Notes under the pieces: model-generated
Databases searched by the model: none
Told to the model about the DNA's origin: nothing
What the model saw: the letters and a program-made list of their open reading frames with translations, nothing else
Source: Lantana camara
Lineage: Eukaryota > Streptophyta > Magnoliopsida > Lamiales > Verbenaceae
Assembly: GCA_037501455.1 (NCBI GenBank)
Contig: CM074857.1
Coordinates: 32,694,001-32,758,000, forward strand
Direction of reading: 5' to 3'
Length of the DNA stretch: 64,000 bases
Shown: positions 36,025 to 47,084 of the stretch, in pieces
Layout: every line of letters starts with the position of its first letter
Position numbering within the stretch: the first letter of the stretch is position 1
Translations under genes and position numbers: made by a program

Positions 36025-36465
36025 GTGGCCATGATTGATCCACACGAGCCGTGCTGGATTGATGATGTTATAAGATTTCTTAGGGATGGCGTTTGCCCCA
36101 CTGACAAGGTGGAGGCCCGGAAAGTCAGAAACAAGGCCCCTCGGTTTTCTTTAAACTCTGAGGGAAGATTATTCAAGAAGTCATTTCAAGGATCCACAAT
36201 GAGATGTCTGAGGCCCTCGCAAGCTAAAGAAACGCTCGAGCTTATTCACAATGGAAGCTGTGGAAACCATTCAGGAGGGCGTATTCTCGCAAAAAAGGTC
36301 TTGAGGAGTGGGTTTTATTGGCCCCCGGTTCTCCAAGATGCTATTGAGTTCTCCAGGAAATGCCCTAAGTGTCAATTTCACTCTAACCTCCCTCAACTGC
36401 CAGCCGCTCAGGTGGTCCCTATAGATGTCTCATGGCCCTTTGACCAATGGGGGATCGACATTGTG
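36025..36465 (+). pseudogene. pol: Tat integrase N-terminal part, interrupted
   Basis: Encodes the zinc-binding H-H-C-C module (H..G..G-N-H-S-G-G-R...C-P-K-C) and the beginning of the catalytic core up to W-G-I-D-I-V. It is cut by the solo LTR at 36466. Coding resumes at 40906 in matching sense, so the gap is an insertion rather than decay. Confidence 0.88.
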
Positions 36466-36989
36466 TGTAACGCCCCGAATTTCATTAACTAAATCCTTAT
36501 GTTTATTATAATTTTATAAACTATATTTTACCAAACTTTCATGAAATTCCATGAATTTATATTAAAGTTAGAATTTATTTCATAACTTGAAAGTATTTAT
36601 TTGTTGGAAAACATGAATCACAAAGAAGCGGAATTTAAAAAATTTCCCAACAAAAGGACCTTGGACTCGCAATCGTGTAACCAAATTCGTAGAGATAGAA
36701 AACTTACTTTTCTTTTTATTCTTTCTTGAAGCGTTTCAAGCCACCCAAGAACGCTCTTCTCGCGGCTTGATCCCCTCTCCTTGGTAAAGCTCGAATCTTC
36801 AAACTTCTAACTTGAAGTCTCTAGAGAAAGTCCACCAACTTGATCACAATCTAACTAGTAAGGATGCTAGTTCTCTAGTTAGTGTTTAGGCTTAACCTAG
36901 GGTTTTATTTAATCTTGGAGAAAGGAAGGTGTTCAACACATGAACCAAAAGAATTGCCAATTAGCTCTAAAGGGGAGCATGAGCTCCCC

Positions 36990-36997
36990 TATATATA
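36990..36997 (-). promoter_or_regulatory. TATA-like box in copia LTR
   Basis: CTATATATAG is flanked by G/C-richer DNA, about 1.56 kb into the LTR on the minus strand and downstream of the G-box cluster. The position is plausible for the U3/R promoter, but the transcription start is not known. Confidence 0.45.
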
Positions 36998-37350
36998 GGA
37001 AAGGGAGAGGGAGGGCCGAACCTATTCCTTGATGGGCAAGGATTTGGTCCCTCTCTCTCCTATTACTTGATCATCAAGTAATTTCCAACTTTGACTTTGA
37101 ATTCTAATTCAAATCAACTTTCAAGAGAGCTAAAAATATCCAAACTATTTTTGGATAATTTTATACTTTATTTATTTAAAATAAATAACTTATTTTATCT
37201 AATTAATTAATTCATAATTAATTAACTAGATTATTTTTCTCCAAAATTAGACTTTCTTTTTAATTCAAAATTAAACAAAAGTCTATTAAATAATTAACAC
37301 ATTTAATTATTTAATATATATATACAATATATATACACACACGTGCGGGA

Positions 37351-37407
37351 CACGTGTCACAAGGACACGTGTCACTCACGTGAGCCACACGTGTGGTTTC
37401 ACACGTG
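37351..37407. promoter_or_regulatory. Cluster of five G-boxes in copia LTR
   Basis: CACGTG occurs at 37351, 37366, 37377, 37388 and 37402, five copies in 57 bp, each in a GACACGTGTC, TCACGTGA or CACACGTGTG setting. CACGTG is the binding core for bZIP factors of the ABF/GBF groups and for bHLH factors. The spacings are 15, 11, 11 and 14 bp. It lies upstream of the TATA motif in the LTR's own orientation. Confidence 0.75.
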
Positions 37408-39363
37408 TGGAACCCTCTAGGCCCGATTAACTCGTTTAATCATTTTTAAGCCTCAACTCATGTAACCAAGTTGTTGTGTGTGACCCTCTAGGTTCTCAAT
37501 TCAATTAGCAGTGACCCTAATTAATTAATTCACTAATTAATTAATCAGTCCATAGATTAAACGACCATAGTCTAGCAACAGGTGTTTAACCCCCAGCTGA
37601 ATTGGAATGTTCGGATTCGACAGAACCTTTAAGTCATTGATTCATGTGAGATACAATCCTCCTAGTTACTATCTCGCAACCAAGATCTAGGGTAAGGGAA
37701 TAATCAGAACCCTAATAATCCGGTCTTAAAGCTAAGTGCATTTCATATCCATTTGATCTCAATCCAAGAAACCCTTTTCTTGATGTCTTGATCCACTGCC
37801 TTGGCCAAGTACTCCATATGGCATATGAATGACTTACACAATAAGAGATCACCTTGCAAATGCAAGTGTAGGTCCTTTCTTGATTCTCATTCACTTTCAT
37901 GAATCACTTGTGCAGCCCCAGCATAAGCCTTGAATCAGTTGTCTAAGGCGACACCCTTTAAAGCTTATACCTAAGACTACAGAGTTAACTCATAAAGTGA
38001 CAAGGAACCTCAAGTCTAAGGATCAATTAATCACATCAATGACTCGTGAGATATTTCCTAATCTGGAAGTTTCCATTTCCTGAAATAGAAACTTCCTTTC
38101 CCATTTAGGAATGTTCTCACACGGGGCACCTCAGTGAACTTACTTATTAAAGTAAGCACTCTCATGTATCACGCACGTATCAACTATACACTTTGCACCT
38201 CCATGAAACAAGGTGGTCCTTCTTAAGGGCGTGATCCCACAAGCAAGCCTTAGAGGAGTCAGGTTGACACTCCCACTGTCTGTAGGACTCATCGGCTTGG
38301 AGTAATTTACTAATCATGACTTATGTGATATAGGGCTCGTTTCATGAACCATTTCACCTAAATGGTAGAGTCCTAAAGTCATCAGGATTAGGGGAGTTCT
38401 CAGACATGCACAGATAAAGTAAACGCATACCAAACAAGAGCATATAAAGAAGTGTTACCTCAATTCGTTATTTTATTCAAAGATTGTCTGTGATTACAAT
38501 AAGGAAAAGCACAAAGCGGATATACAATCGGCTTTCTAGGGCACTATTCCTAACATTATTTCGTGAAACAAATACCGAGAGTGCTTCAAATTACGGAATT
38601 GTCCCTAGTTGAACATTTCTTTAAATTTTAGGGACTTAATTGCATAGGTTTCAAGGATCTAATTGAAAATCTTTTAAAATCACATACACTTGAATGCATA
38701 ACTTGAATTCTTGGAGGATCAAATTGCAATTTGGGACATTCCACACTTTTCAAAAATGGGATGTATCGGTATAAGGCTTCCATATGCTTCCTTGATCATT
38801 TTATCATAAAAAATTCACCAACATCCTCATCCTTTCTCTCTCGGTATTAAGAAGAAAAGGGAAAGAAGTGATTTTCATCCATATCATCAAGAATTTCAAG
38901 AATTAATCCATGTTTGGGAAGCTTGATCATCTTTTTTCATCCATCTTCTTCATTTCTTTCATTCCAAGGTTGGTGGTGCATGAATGGATGATTGTTGATC
39001 ATATTTGATTGAGCTAGGGTTTGAGAGTTATAGGCTAGATGGATTATTTGTTGATTGAAGCATGATTTCATGATTATAACATGATTTGTGGCATGAATTC
39101 TTGGAAATTCTAGTTGAATGACCAAGTTTGAGCTTGAACATGAAACCTTGATTCTTGATGATTTTTCCATGATTTATGTGTTAAGTGGAGTGTTATTGAT
39201 TGTTGAATAAATATGCATGTATATTTCCAGAAATTTATGCCTTTTATTGATTAAACTTGAGTTGTTGGAAGCTTTGTTGTTATCCCGTAGCCATGCTCTG
39301 TTTCCTCTGTTTCTTTCCAGTTGCAGAAACTGGAAACGACCATTCCCAGCCTCAAGGCATTAT

Positions 39364-39561
39364 GGGAACGGGTGTTCCCACTCTTTTAAACCAAGAATAG
39401 GCGGACGAGCATGGGAACGGCCGTTCCCATTTTGGCCTTGGTGCCGGAAGGGCCGTTCCCAGCTAAAAGGCCCGCTTTTATTTTAAAATCGTGGCCGCGT
39501 TTTGAAGCGCCACGGGAACGGCCCTTCCCATTTACAAAGGGAAGCCGGAACGGCCGTTCCC
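39364..39561. repeat. Five palindromic GGGAACGGCCGTTCCC-type units in gypsy LTR
   Basis: Units at 39364-39379, 39413-39428, 39446-39460, 39514-39529 and 39547-39561 follow the pattern GGAACGG-CCGTTCC with one or two changes. They stand out as GC-rich islands in this LTR. Confidence 0.8.
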
Positions 39562-40905
39562 GTGTGTCTGACAGAACAAAATATTCTGCATAAAATTACA
39601 TTTTTAGCCCCTCGATCCAACGACTTCTTTGACCCCGAATTGCTATTATATGATCCAATATGTACTGAAACAAGATGTTTTCATGCCACATTGTGTTTTA
39701 CTCGACATCTCGTTGCATTTCCGCCGTTCGTCATATTTGGTCCATTTTAGAGTCAAGTCTCACGTATACATGTATTCCTTGCACAGACTACCTTCTCATG
39801 ACGTAGAGCAGGGGCCGTAGGCCGTGTCTTGACTTGTATTTTGTCGGTAAAGGTGAGGTTTAGTTATTAATTATCTAGAACCATATAACCTTTATGTGGA
39901 TTTCGGCCAAATTACATATACATATATCTTTATAATCGTTTTCCAATAACAAGGATTTAACAACTACCCGTGATCGTGTTTGGCGAATTATCGTGTATCG
40001 TGTATTATGGGCCCGAGGGTGAGTGTTTGAGCCAACCGGGAAAGCATAGGGCTGACGGGTAACTCACACACCTCTCTCTAACCGTGGGGATGCCCCCTGA
40101 ATCCACCAGGAGGTTTGGTGGAGGAAGGAGTCCCGTACGTGGGAGTCATGTTCCCGACGTGCAACGTGATATCGTGGGTGGTTCGGGCCTTGCAAACCCA
40201 CCACCATTGGAGAAAGGAGAATAACGTGTTATTGATCGTGTGCACTATAATGACTCGTGTGATAACCTAATTAAATGAAAATATAATTCTTGTTCACTAT
40301 CAAGGTTGGTTGGAGATCGTGCACGCCCCTCGCCAGGGCCACTGATTGTTATAATAAACGTGATTATCGTGTTAAACTTGACAGTTGTAATCTCGGACGA
40401 GTTTTATGTTATTCTTGCACTTATATTATTGTAGTTACAAAACCTTACTCGAGGTTATAACTTGCATGTTATTTGCGCTTATATATATCTATGCCCCTCA
40501 CTCGGTCTTCACCGACTGACACCTCCACCTTTCAGGTTGTTCGTGGCATGCTAGGCGGGAGTCGGGTCGTGTCTTTTATCCAGCTGAGTCTCGCATAGTT
40601 TTCTTTCCATGTATTAGCATTTCAGAGTATCATGTTAATAGTTCTGAGCACTTATACGTGAATGTTATTTGGGAGATGATAATGTATTGATATGATGATA
40701 TAATGTTATTATGCTTCCGCTTATGAATTTCATGTTTTGGATTTATTTCATTTGAGGTTCTAGTCCCGCCTAGCTAACTTGTTGTTTATTGCATTGTCAC
40801 CCATTCGCTGTAGGTTGGTTCATGTATGGATTGTTCATTTCCTATGTGGATTGACCTACAGTGCGGGGGTGTGGCACCTCCACGTGTAACGGGTGCTACA
40901 TTGTG

Positions 40906-41724
40906 GGTCCCTTGCCCATTGCAGTCGGACAGAAGAAGTTTGTCATCTTAGCTGTCGATTATTTTACCAAATGGGCCGAGGCTGAAGCCGTAGCAAAGAT
41001 TACTTTCAGGGTCGTGAGGGACTTCATTTGGAAAAACATTATTTGCAGATATGGCATACCATGGGTGCTCATTTCAGACAATGGGTCCCAGTTCATAGCA
41101 GCTGACACCCGAGAATGGTGTTCAGAGCTGGGTATTGAGCAACGTTTTACTTCTGTGGGTCATCCCCAAGCCAATAGACAAGCGGAAGTCACCAACAGGG
41201 TCATTTTGCAACATCTAAAAACCATGCTAGAAAGCAAAAAGAGTGAATGGGCAAAGGAATTGCAAGGGGCACTATGGGCTTATCGCACTACTCCACGAGC
41301 GGCTACTGGCGAGACACCTTTCGCGCTCGTATATGGGTCCGAAGCAATGATACCTACAGAGATTGCACAAGAATCCGCTCGGGTAGCATACTTTGAACAT
41401 AAAGCCAACGAGGAGAGTAGGGCACTGGATTTAGATCTCGTGGATGGAAAGAGGGATAAGGCATGGGCACTCATCCATCAATACAAGGCCTCTGTCGCTC
41501 GACAGTATAACAAAAGGGTAAAGGAAAGAACTTTTCAATTGGGGGACTTGGTCCTTAAGAAAGTGGAAGTCTCAAGGTATGTGGGCAAGCTAAATCCCAA
41601 CTGGGAAGGTCCGTTCAAAGTTATACAAATACGGGTAAACAACACACACACGCTCGAATCACTGCAAGGCGAGCGTCTCCCACGCCCCTGGAACGCATGC
41701 AACCTCAGGCGGTTCTACGTTTGA
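40906..41724 (+). pseudogene. pol: Tat integrase catalytic core and C-terminus
   Basis: Starts with G-P-L-P-I-A right after the LTR target duplication and retains the D-D-E pattern: V-D-Y-F-T-K-W, S-D-N-G-S-Q-F, and H-P-Q-A-N-R-Q-A-E-V-T-N-R. A Y-R-T-T-P-R motif and the C-terminal L-V-L-K-K-V and N-W-E-G-P-F-K-V follow. The frame is open to the TGA at 41722-41724 with no internal stop. The N-terminal part lies 4.4 kb upstream across the insertion. Confidence 0.9.
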
Positions 41725-42621
41725 GTTTATTTTGTAAAGCATGAAGCATATGTTATTTCTCAAGAAATTTATAACGAAAATTGTTCCTCTTATTCATTTC
41801 ATCTGAGTATGCAGGATGCTGAGAATTCTCCCTTGGAATCTTAAACCCAAGGGGCATGAATTTCCTCGTAATTTAAGAATCGGCATAACTTCACGATCGT
41901 GCTTATCCAGCATCACTAAGGATACGCCCAAAGTCCACCCCGTACGCCCGAGCATCCTAGTAGGCCTGGGTAGCCTATACTATGGGCACCTAGCGCTCGA
42001 AAACAAGACTCGCTACGAATTGTATTTTGCAAGAAACAAAGCAAAATTTTCACAAGTCTTCAACGAGGACAACCTCCCAGTAAGACCCTCGTGATTACTC
42101 AAGACTTAGTAAAATTTTCCAAGTTTTAAAGCAAAATTTTCACAGGTCTTGAACGAGGGCAACCTCCCAGTAAGACCCTCGTGATTACTCAAAACTTAGT
42201 AAAATTTTCACAAGTCTTGAACGAGGGCAACCTCCCAGTAAGACCCTCGTGATTATTCAAGACTTAGTAAAATTTTCCAAGTCTTAAAGAAAAATTTTCA
42301 CAAGTCTTGAACAAGGACAGCATCCCAGCAAGACCCTCATAGTTACTCAAGACTTAGCTAAAACAGTGCATATTTTACCAAGCAGGTTACCCAGAATCTT
42401 AGCATCATGAGGTTTGTTACAACAAGCGTAGAGTAAAATTTCGTAATCAAATAACGCAAAGAATAGAAGAAGACACTATTGTGAAAGGGAAAAACTTCAT
42501 TCATTAAACTTTTATTAAATTACAAAATAAGGGCGCGAGGGCCCTTAAGGTTCCTACAAAGTTTAAATACTAAACGGGAAGGAAGAGAAATTTCAGCATA
42601 AGCAAGGAAGGAAGGGAATCA
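41725..42621 (+). repeat. Post-pol tandem repeat block of the Tat element
   Basis: From about 42042 to 42355 an ~85-bp unit (gcaaaattttcacaagtctt ... ccctcgtgattactcaagactt) is present about four times, with partial shorter copies. No protein is supported here; one 92-residue frame is incidental. Tandem repeats between pol and the 3' LTR are a known trait of Tat elements. Confidence 0.8.
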
Positions 42622-45600
42622 TCAAGCAGCAGGAGCAACATCTTCATCCAAGACCACAAGGATATTTTGAGCCACAGGACCATGCACGGGGGCCGCCGGC
42701 TCTTGCGCTTGAAGGGCTTGTTCATCCTGGTTCTGGGCAGCTGGAGGAGGCGCAGGATCATTATTTCCAGGCGTTGGGGAGGCATTGGGCTCGTTAGCTT
42801 CATTGGCAGGATTAGGGGCATTGTCAGCGAAAGGCTCATTTGCAGGGGGGATCGTGGAGGAGATAGTGGCAGCATCCGCACCCTCATTTTGCTCTGCTTG
42901 AGTGGTTTCCGTCGGAGGGTGAGCCGCCATGTATTCATCCTGGATGAGTGTGACCAGGAAATTGTACTTAGGGGTGTTCATGAAAATCGAAAACCGAAAA
43001 ACCGAACCGAACCGAACCGACCGAGAGGTGTTCGGTTCAGTTTTAGGTTTGCCCGTTTAGATTTTCGATTTTTTCGGTTCGGTTTTACGGTTAAACTGGA
43101 CCGAACCGAAAAACGTACCAAATTTTTTTTTTTTTATTTTATAATTTTATTTGTAACTTGTTATGAAAATTTAAAAAACTTGTTGGGTAACGTACGTTTA
43201 CTGGGAATTAATATCACAATTCACAAATAAAAAACTCGTCTTCCAGATCCCCAAATTTGCCAAGCCTCAACCCTAGTTTTCCTTTCCCAAATCGCTGCTG
43301 CTGCTCCGGCTCCGCATCTCCAGGCTCCGGCGACGACGACGAGGCGACAACGAGGAAGACCTTCTTCTCCGACGCACTGACTAGGCGACAAGGACTCAAC
43401 GAGGACGAGCCAAGGTGAGATTTTTTCTAGTTTTTTTTCTTTTTAATTCTTGATCTTCGATTTCCAGCTTCTAAATCTTGAGGGGATTGAGTTTATGAGT
43501 TTTATTCCAACCAAGATGTTGAAGTCTCAAGTCTCGAAGATTTGAAGGTTGAAGAGAATTTGAAGACGTCCCATAATTGTTATCTAATTTGGTAGCTTTG
43601 TTCTTCAGAGTTCAGACAAATAGACAATATGTTATTTTGTAATGTTTTCAATTTTCATGACTTAATGGTTCTGTAATGTTTTCAATTTTCCTGACTTCGG
43701 TTCTGTAATGTTGGAGATGACTCTGTTCCAGACTTCCAGTGTTGCTGCTTAGGCACTTAGCCCTTTGGCCTTTATTATTATTATTTTTTTTAAATAATTT
43801 TTGAGTTCGGTTTTTCGGCCGAAAACCGAAACAGAACCGAAACTGTTCGGTTTCGGTTTAGGTTTTTCGAAAATCGAATGTTCGGTTAACCGAGCCAAAA
43901 CTTCGGTTCGGCCGAAAAACCGAATGTTGAACACCCCTAATTGTACTCCGGCTCGGAGATGTTGGACTCAGGATCTTCGCGGTTGTCATCCTTCTCAACG
44001 CACCGCTCGTTGAACATGAGCCCCATGTCCTGCGCCTCTCGAATGGATGGATTTGTTAGGCCCTTGTGGATACCCTGCTCAATCGCCAAGTTGAAGGCTT
44101 TTTGATCCTCGTCAAGACAGTGCAAAGAGGCCGCAAAGTTGAATGCCTTTGAATGGCAAAAATTGATGAGCGCCTCCTTGACTGATTGCTCAATGCGATG
44201 AGGAAGTTAGTTCAGGGTATCCGCGTACTTCTTTTCCGCCTCAGTGGCCCTCGTTCTCCATGCGTTACGGTCGTCCATAAGCTTTTGATGGCTCTCATGG
44301 AGGTTATTGTACTGTGTGCGCCAACTCCTCCGGGCGGTCTCAGTGTTTGTAAAGTCATCCTGCAATTTTTTCATCTCTTCCTCCAACTTTTTGTGCTCTA
44401 TCTCAAGGGAGAGGAACTTGACCTTCTCCACATCCAGTTCCTCCTGAATCTGGGCGGGATCGTTCAAGTGTGCCATCTTCTTGTACTTGGCTTTGCAGTC
44501 AGTATAAACCGTGACACGCATTTGGATGTTTTTCGCCCTCGGAAGCACTTGTTGCACGGGCTCGAAAGGGCAGGAGTGTTAGTGAAAAGTTTGGAAGAAG
44601 ACATCTTCAAAAAATTAAAATAGAAAAGAAGAGAAGAAGAAGAAAATTTTAAGTTACAAGGGAGAAGGGGACTTACAGAAATTAGGGCATGGACCATGTC
44701 ACTGGTCACCTTCTCCACAGATTCGGAGTACAAGGCCTTATGGTCCATTGTGAATTGGACCCTCTCGTATAAACCCTCACTGATGGTTTGCGCGACCGTT
44801 CCGTGCCTCAACAATACGGTGCCTCCATCCGCGGAACCCTTGTAGCTCCTATCCCCTCGGCTGTCAAAATCCCATAAGTGTTCTTCCTCTGAGGAGGAAG
44901 TGTCTCCATCTCCCTTGGGCAACCTGTTTGCCTTTACCGGTTATAGAAAAGGAATCTGGCATCCTTTTCCTCTTTCTGGAGGTTGAGGTGCTTTCTCCTT
45001 GAGGATCCCTGATAGTGACGCTCGTCGGAGGCCTTGACGGCGGAATCGGAGAGGGAATAGTGGCTCCACTCATTTGAGAAACGGTCGGGGCCCGAGGAAT
45101 CACCCTTGTATCAGGGTTGGGTGCTTGGTTATTGCCACGACCCTGATTGGCCCTCGAGCCTGCAGCGTGTCTGCCACCACAGTCGTTACCGCGACCCACA
45201 CCTCGGGGTGGTAAGTTCTGTTGATTTCCTTGGTTGGTCTGATGCCTGTTGGCATTGGCGAATCGGGCAGCATGTCGGATTCCTCTGGCCATGATGATGT
45301 TTACTCCTGGGGCAAGAAAAAATAACGAGGGTCAGAAGCCCTTGAACAAACCTCACAAAATACAAGTTACAAATACAAGTAAACAGTTAACATCCCTATC
45401 TACAAGTTAGTGCCCTAAAATCTAACCATCTCTCTCCAAATCCCGAGCGGGAGGGTTGCTGAGATATTGAGGATCATCGGAGAGACCACAAAGGAACATA
45501 AGTTCATCATCATCTATCAATTCTTTGGCCTGAATTAACCAGCCCTCGTCCTTTAACGTTCCGGCCAAATCCTTAGCCCAATTATCAGGAAAAGTGGGGC

Positions 45601-46493
45601 CTAAGCGATTCTTCACAAGGGAGCCTTTCCCGTGCGAGATCCACTCTCTTGACATCCTAAAATCATCATCCGCTGGGGCTTTGATGAAAATAAACTTCTC
45701 CTTCCAATCTGGGCCTTTGCTTGGGCCTTCCAATCTCGGGGGACGAGTGCGGGAAGCTAACGACTTGAAGTAGGGCGTTGAAATTTTTCATTGAAGGCTC
45801 GTATTCAGTGCATTTCATGAGGATCACAAAGCATGTTATCAAAACGAGGTCGTTGGGCACGATTTGCGAGGGGCAAAGGTTCAAGTTATTTAAGATATTG
45901 GTCACCGTAACTGGGATCGGAAACATCAAGCCCCCAGAACTAACTGCATCCTTATAAACCGCCATCTCACCGGGGGGTGGGTGGTTGGCGCGCTCGTGAT
46001 CAGCAGGGATCCGCCAGGTGAAGTGCTCGTCCCAATATATTGGTGCCAACATAGTCTTGATCTCCCCTAAAGTAATTGTGTTGGGAGTCTCATCAGGGGT
46101 ACGCTCGGTCGCTTGCATACCTGAGCCCTCACCCTCGTTGGACCCTTTGGTCTTCTTAGCCTTTTTGGGCCTCTGGGACTTCTTCATTTTTCCCTTGGCA
46201 TGGGCTCTTTCGGAGGGCCCCGCTTCTCCCTCAAATTCGAGGGTTGGGGCCGCAATAGCCACGGTCACGGCATGACGGTGAGGATGGGTCGCACTTTCTA
46301 TCAGCGGTAATACCTCTCCTTGCCTCTCCGCTTCCATCACCATGTTCATCTCCTCAAAAATATGTTCAACCCCTCCTGGGTTCCTTTCCTCCATAGCCGA
46401 TACGGCAGCATGCAATTCTTCATCCCTTGGAGATGAATTCTGACTTGCTACGTCCCCTACCTCGGCATATTCTTCCACATGATCTCCAGACAT
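42622..46493 (-). pseudogene. Antisense ORF of the Tat element, broken
   Basis: A minus-strand coding region spans the space between pol and the 3' LTR. The N-terminal frame (45666-46493, 275 residues) has an acidic start, a Lys-rich stretch, and then a region resembling the 'putative gypsy type transposon' domain (W-R-I-P...M-F-P-I-P-V...L-C-P-S-Q-I-V-P-N). Further frames follow: 45422-45733 (W-K-E-K-F-I-F-I-K-A-P), 44864-45292 (Asn/Gln/Arg-rich), 44207-44557 (heptad-like coiled coil), 43937-44125, and a Pro/Ala/Asn-rich acidic tail ending at 42622. Frames change between pieces, through mutation or introns I cannot assign. A hAT element splits it at 42969-43939. Antisense ORFs of this kind are known in some Tat elements; their function is unclear. 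Confidence 0.7.
42969..43939. mobile_element. Non-autonomous hAT element in the antisense ORF, 8-bp TSD
   Basis: ATTGTACT at 42961-42968 and 43940-43947 flanks inverted ends TAGGGGTGTTCA and TGAACACCCCTA. Subterminal DNA is rich in 'aaccgaaccg' motifs. The middle (43210-43420) looks like a gene 5' end: 'caaccctag', a short GC-rich exon-like piece, and a splice-donor-like CAAGGTGAGA. It may therefore retain the leader of its parent transposase gene. No transposase frame. Confidence 0.9.
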
Positions 46494-47084
46494 GGTTTGA
46501 GTAGGATTTTCGAATAGTGGAAGGGTTTTCTTTTAAGAATCGGAAGGAGATGCAAAATTCAGGGACTTTCGAAAATAAGGGAGATGTATTGAAAATTAAA
46601 TCCTAATCTGTTCTAAGGTTAGAAAAGTTAAAAGATTTCACCAGAAAGTTACCTTGAGTTTTCTGGAAAAACTTGGAAGAAAGTTGTGGATACTCTGAAA
46701 TTGGCTTCGCAAAGAGTTTTTTGCAAATGTGTGCTCTGAAGATTTGTTCGCGTAAAGGACGATATGGATGCAGAATCCCTTATTTATAGGGATGGGAGTT
46801 GGTACGTTTCTGGCAAGTAATTTGAAATTGCAATCATTTCCCGCCTAGGAAACCGTTCACTTTATTGAACCGTCACGTACTTCCCGAGAATCACGCGCCC
46901 CACGCGCATCAAAATTTAATGCATAGATGTTTCAAGCGGTCAGAAGAAAGGACCGCATTTATGGCGCAATCAGAAGGTTAATTGTCCAACACGCCATGCC
47001 TTGTACAAGCGCAACGCTTGGTGGATTACATTGGTAGAATTCTACAGCCCTTATCACTAAGGACTACAGAATTGGGGGGCAAAA
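46494..47084 (-). other. Leader of antisense ORF and polypurine tract
   Basis: Upstream of the antisense start (46493) is a non-coding stretch. 'cttatttatagggatgg' near 46778 reads on the minus strand as a TATA-like 'ctataaataag', so it could serve as an antisense promoter. On the + strand, ATTGGGGGGCAAAA (47071-47084) is the polypurine tract before the 3' LTR. Confidence 0.5.

Larger units (their letters stand above)
36602..38555 (-). mobile_element. Copia solo LTR, 1954 bp
   Basis: TG..CA ends (TGTTGGAAAACATG ... CTATTCCTAACA) flanked by the exact duplication TTATT (36597-36601 and 38556-38560). The right 552 bp match the LTR blocks of the copia element at 1937-2488, which fixes the minus orientation. 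On that strand it carries a G-box cluster (37351-37407) and, about 350 bp further, a palindromic TATATATA (36990-36997) that could be the LTR promoter. Small ORFs inside are not genes. Confidence 0.9.
36466..40900 (+). mobile_element. Ty3/gypsy solo LTR (family A) inside integrase, with nested copia LTR
   Basis: TTGTG at 36461-36465 is repeated at 40901-40905. The ends are TGTAACGCCCCGAATTT and GGGTGCTACA, a TG..CA pair typical of some gypsy LTRs. Without the nested copia LTR and its duplication the unit is about 2.48 kb. It holds no coding region, and its 3' half is related to 1-1935. I lean to a chromovirus-type (Tekay/Del-like) origin from the CGCCCCG start, but that is unproven. Orientation is inferred by placing TGTAAC as the start. 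Confidence 0.85.
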
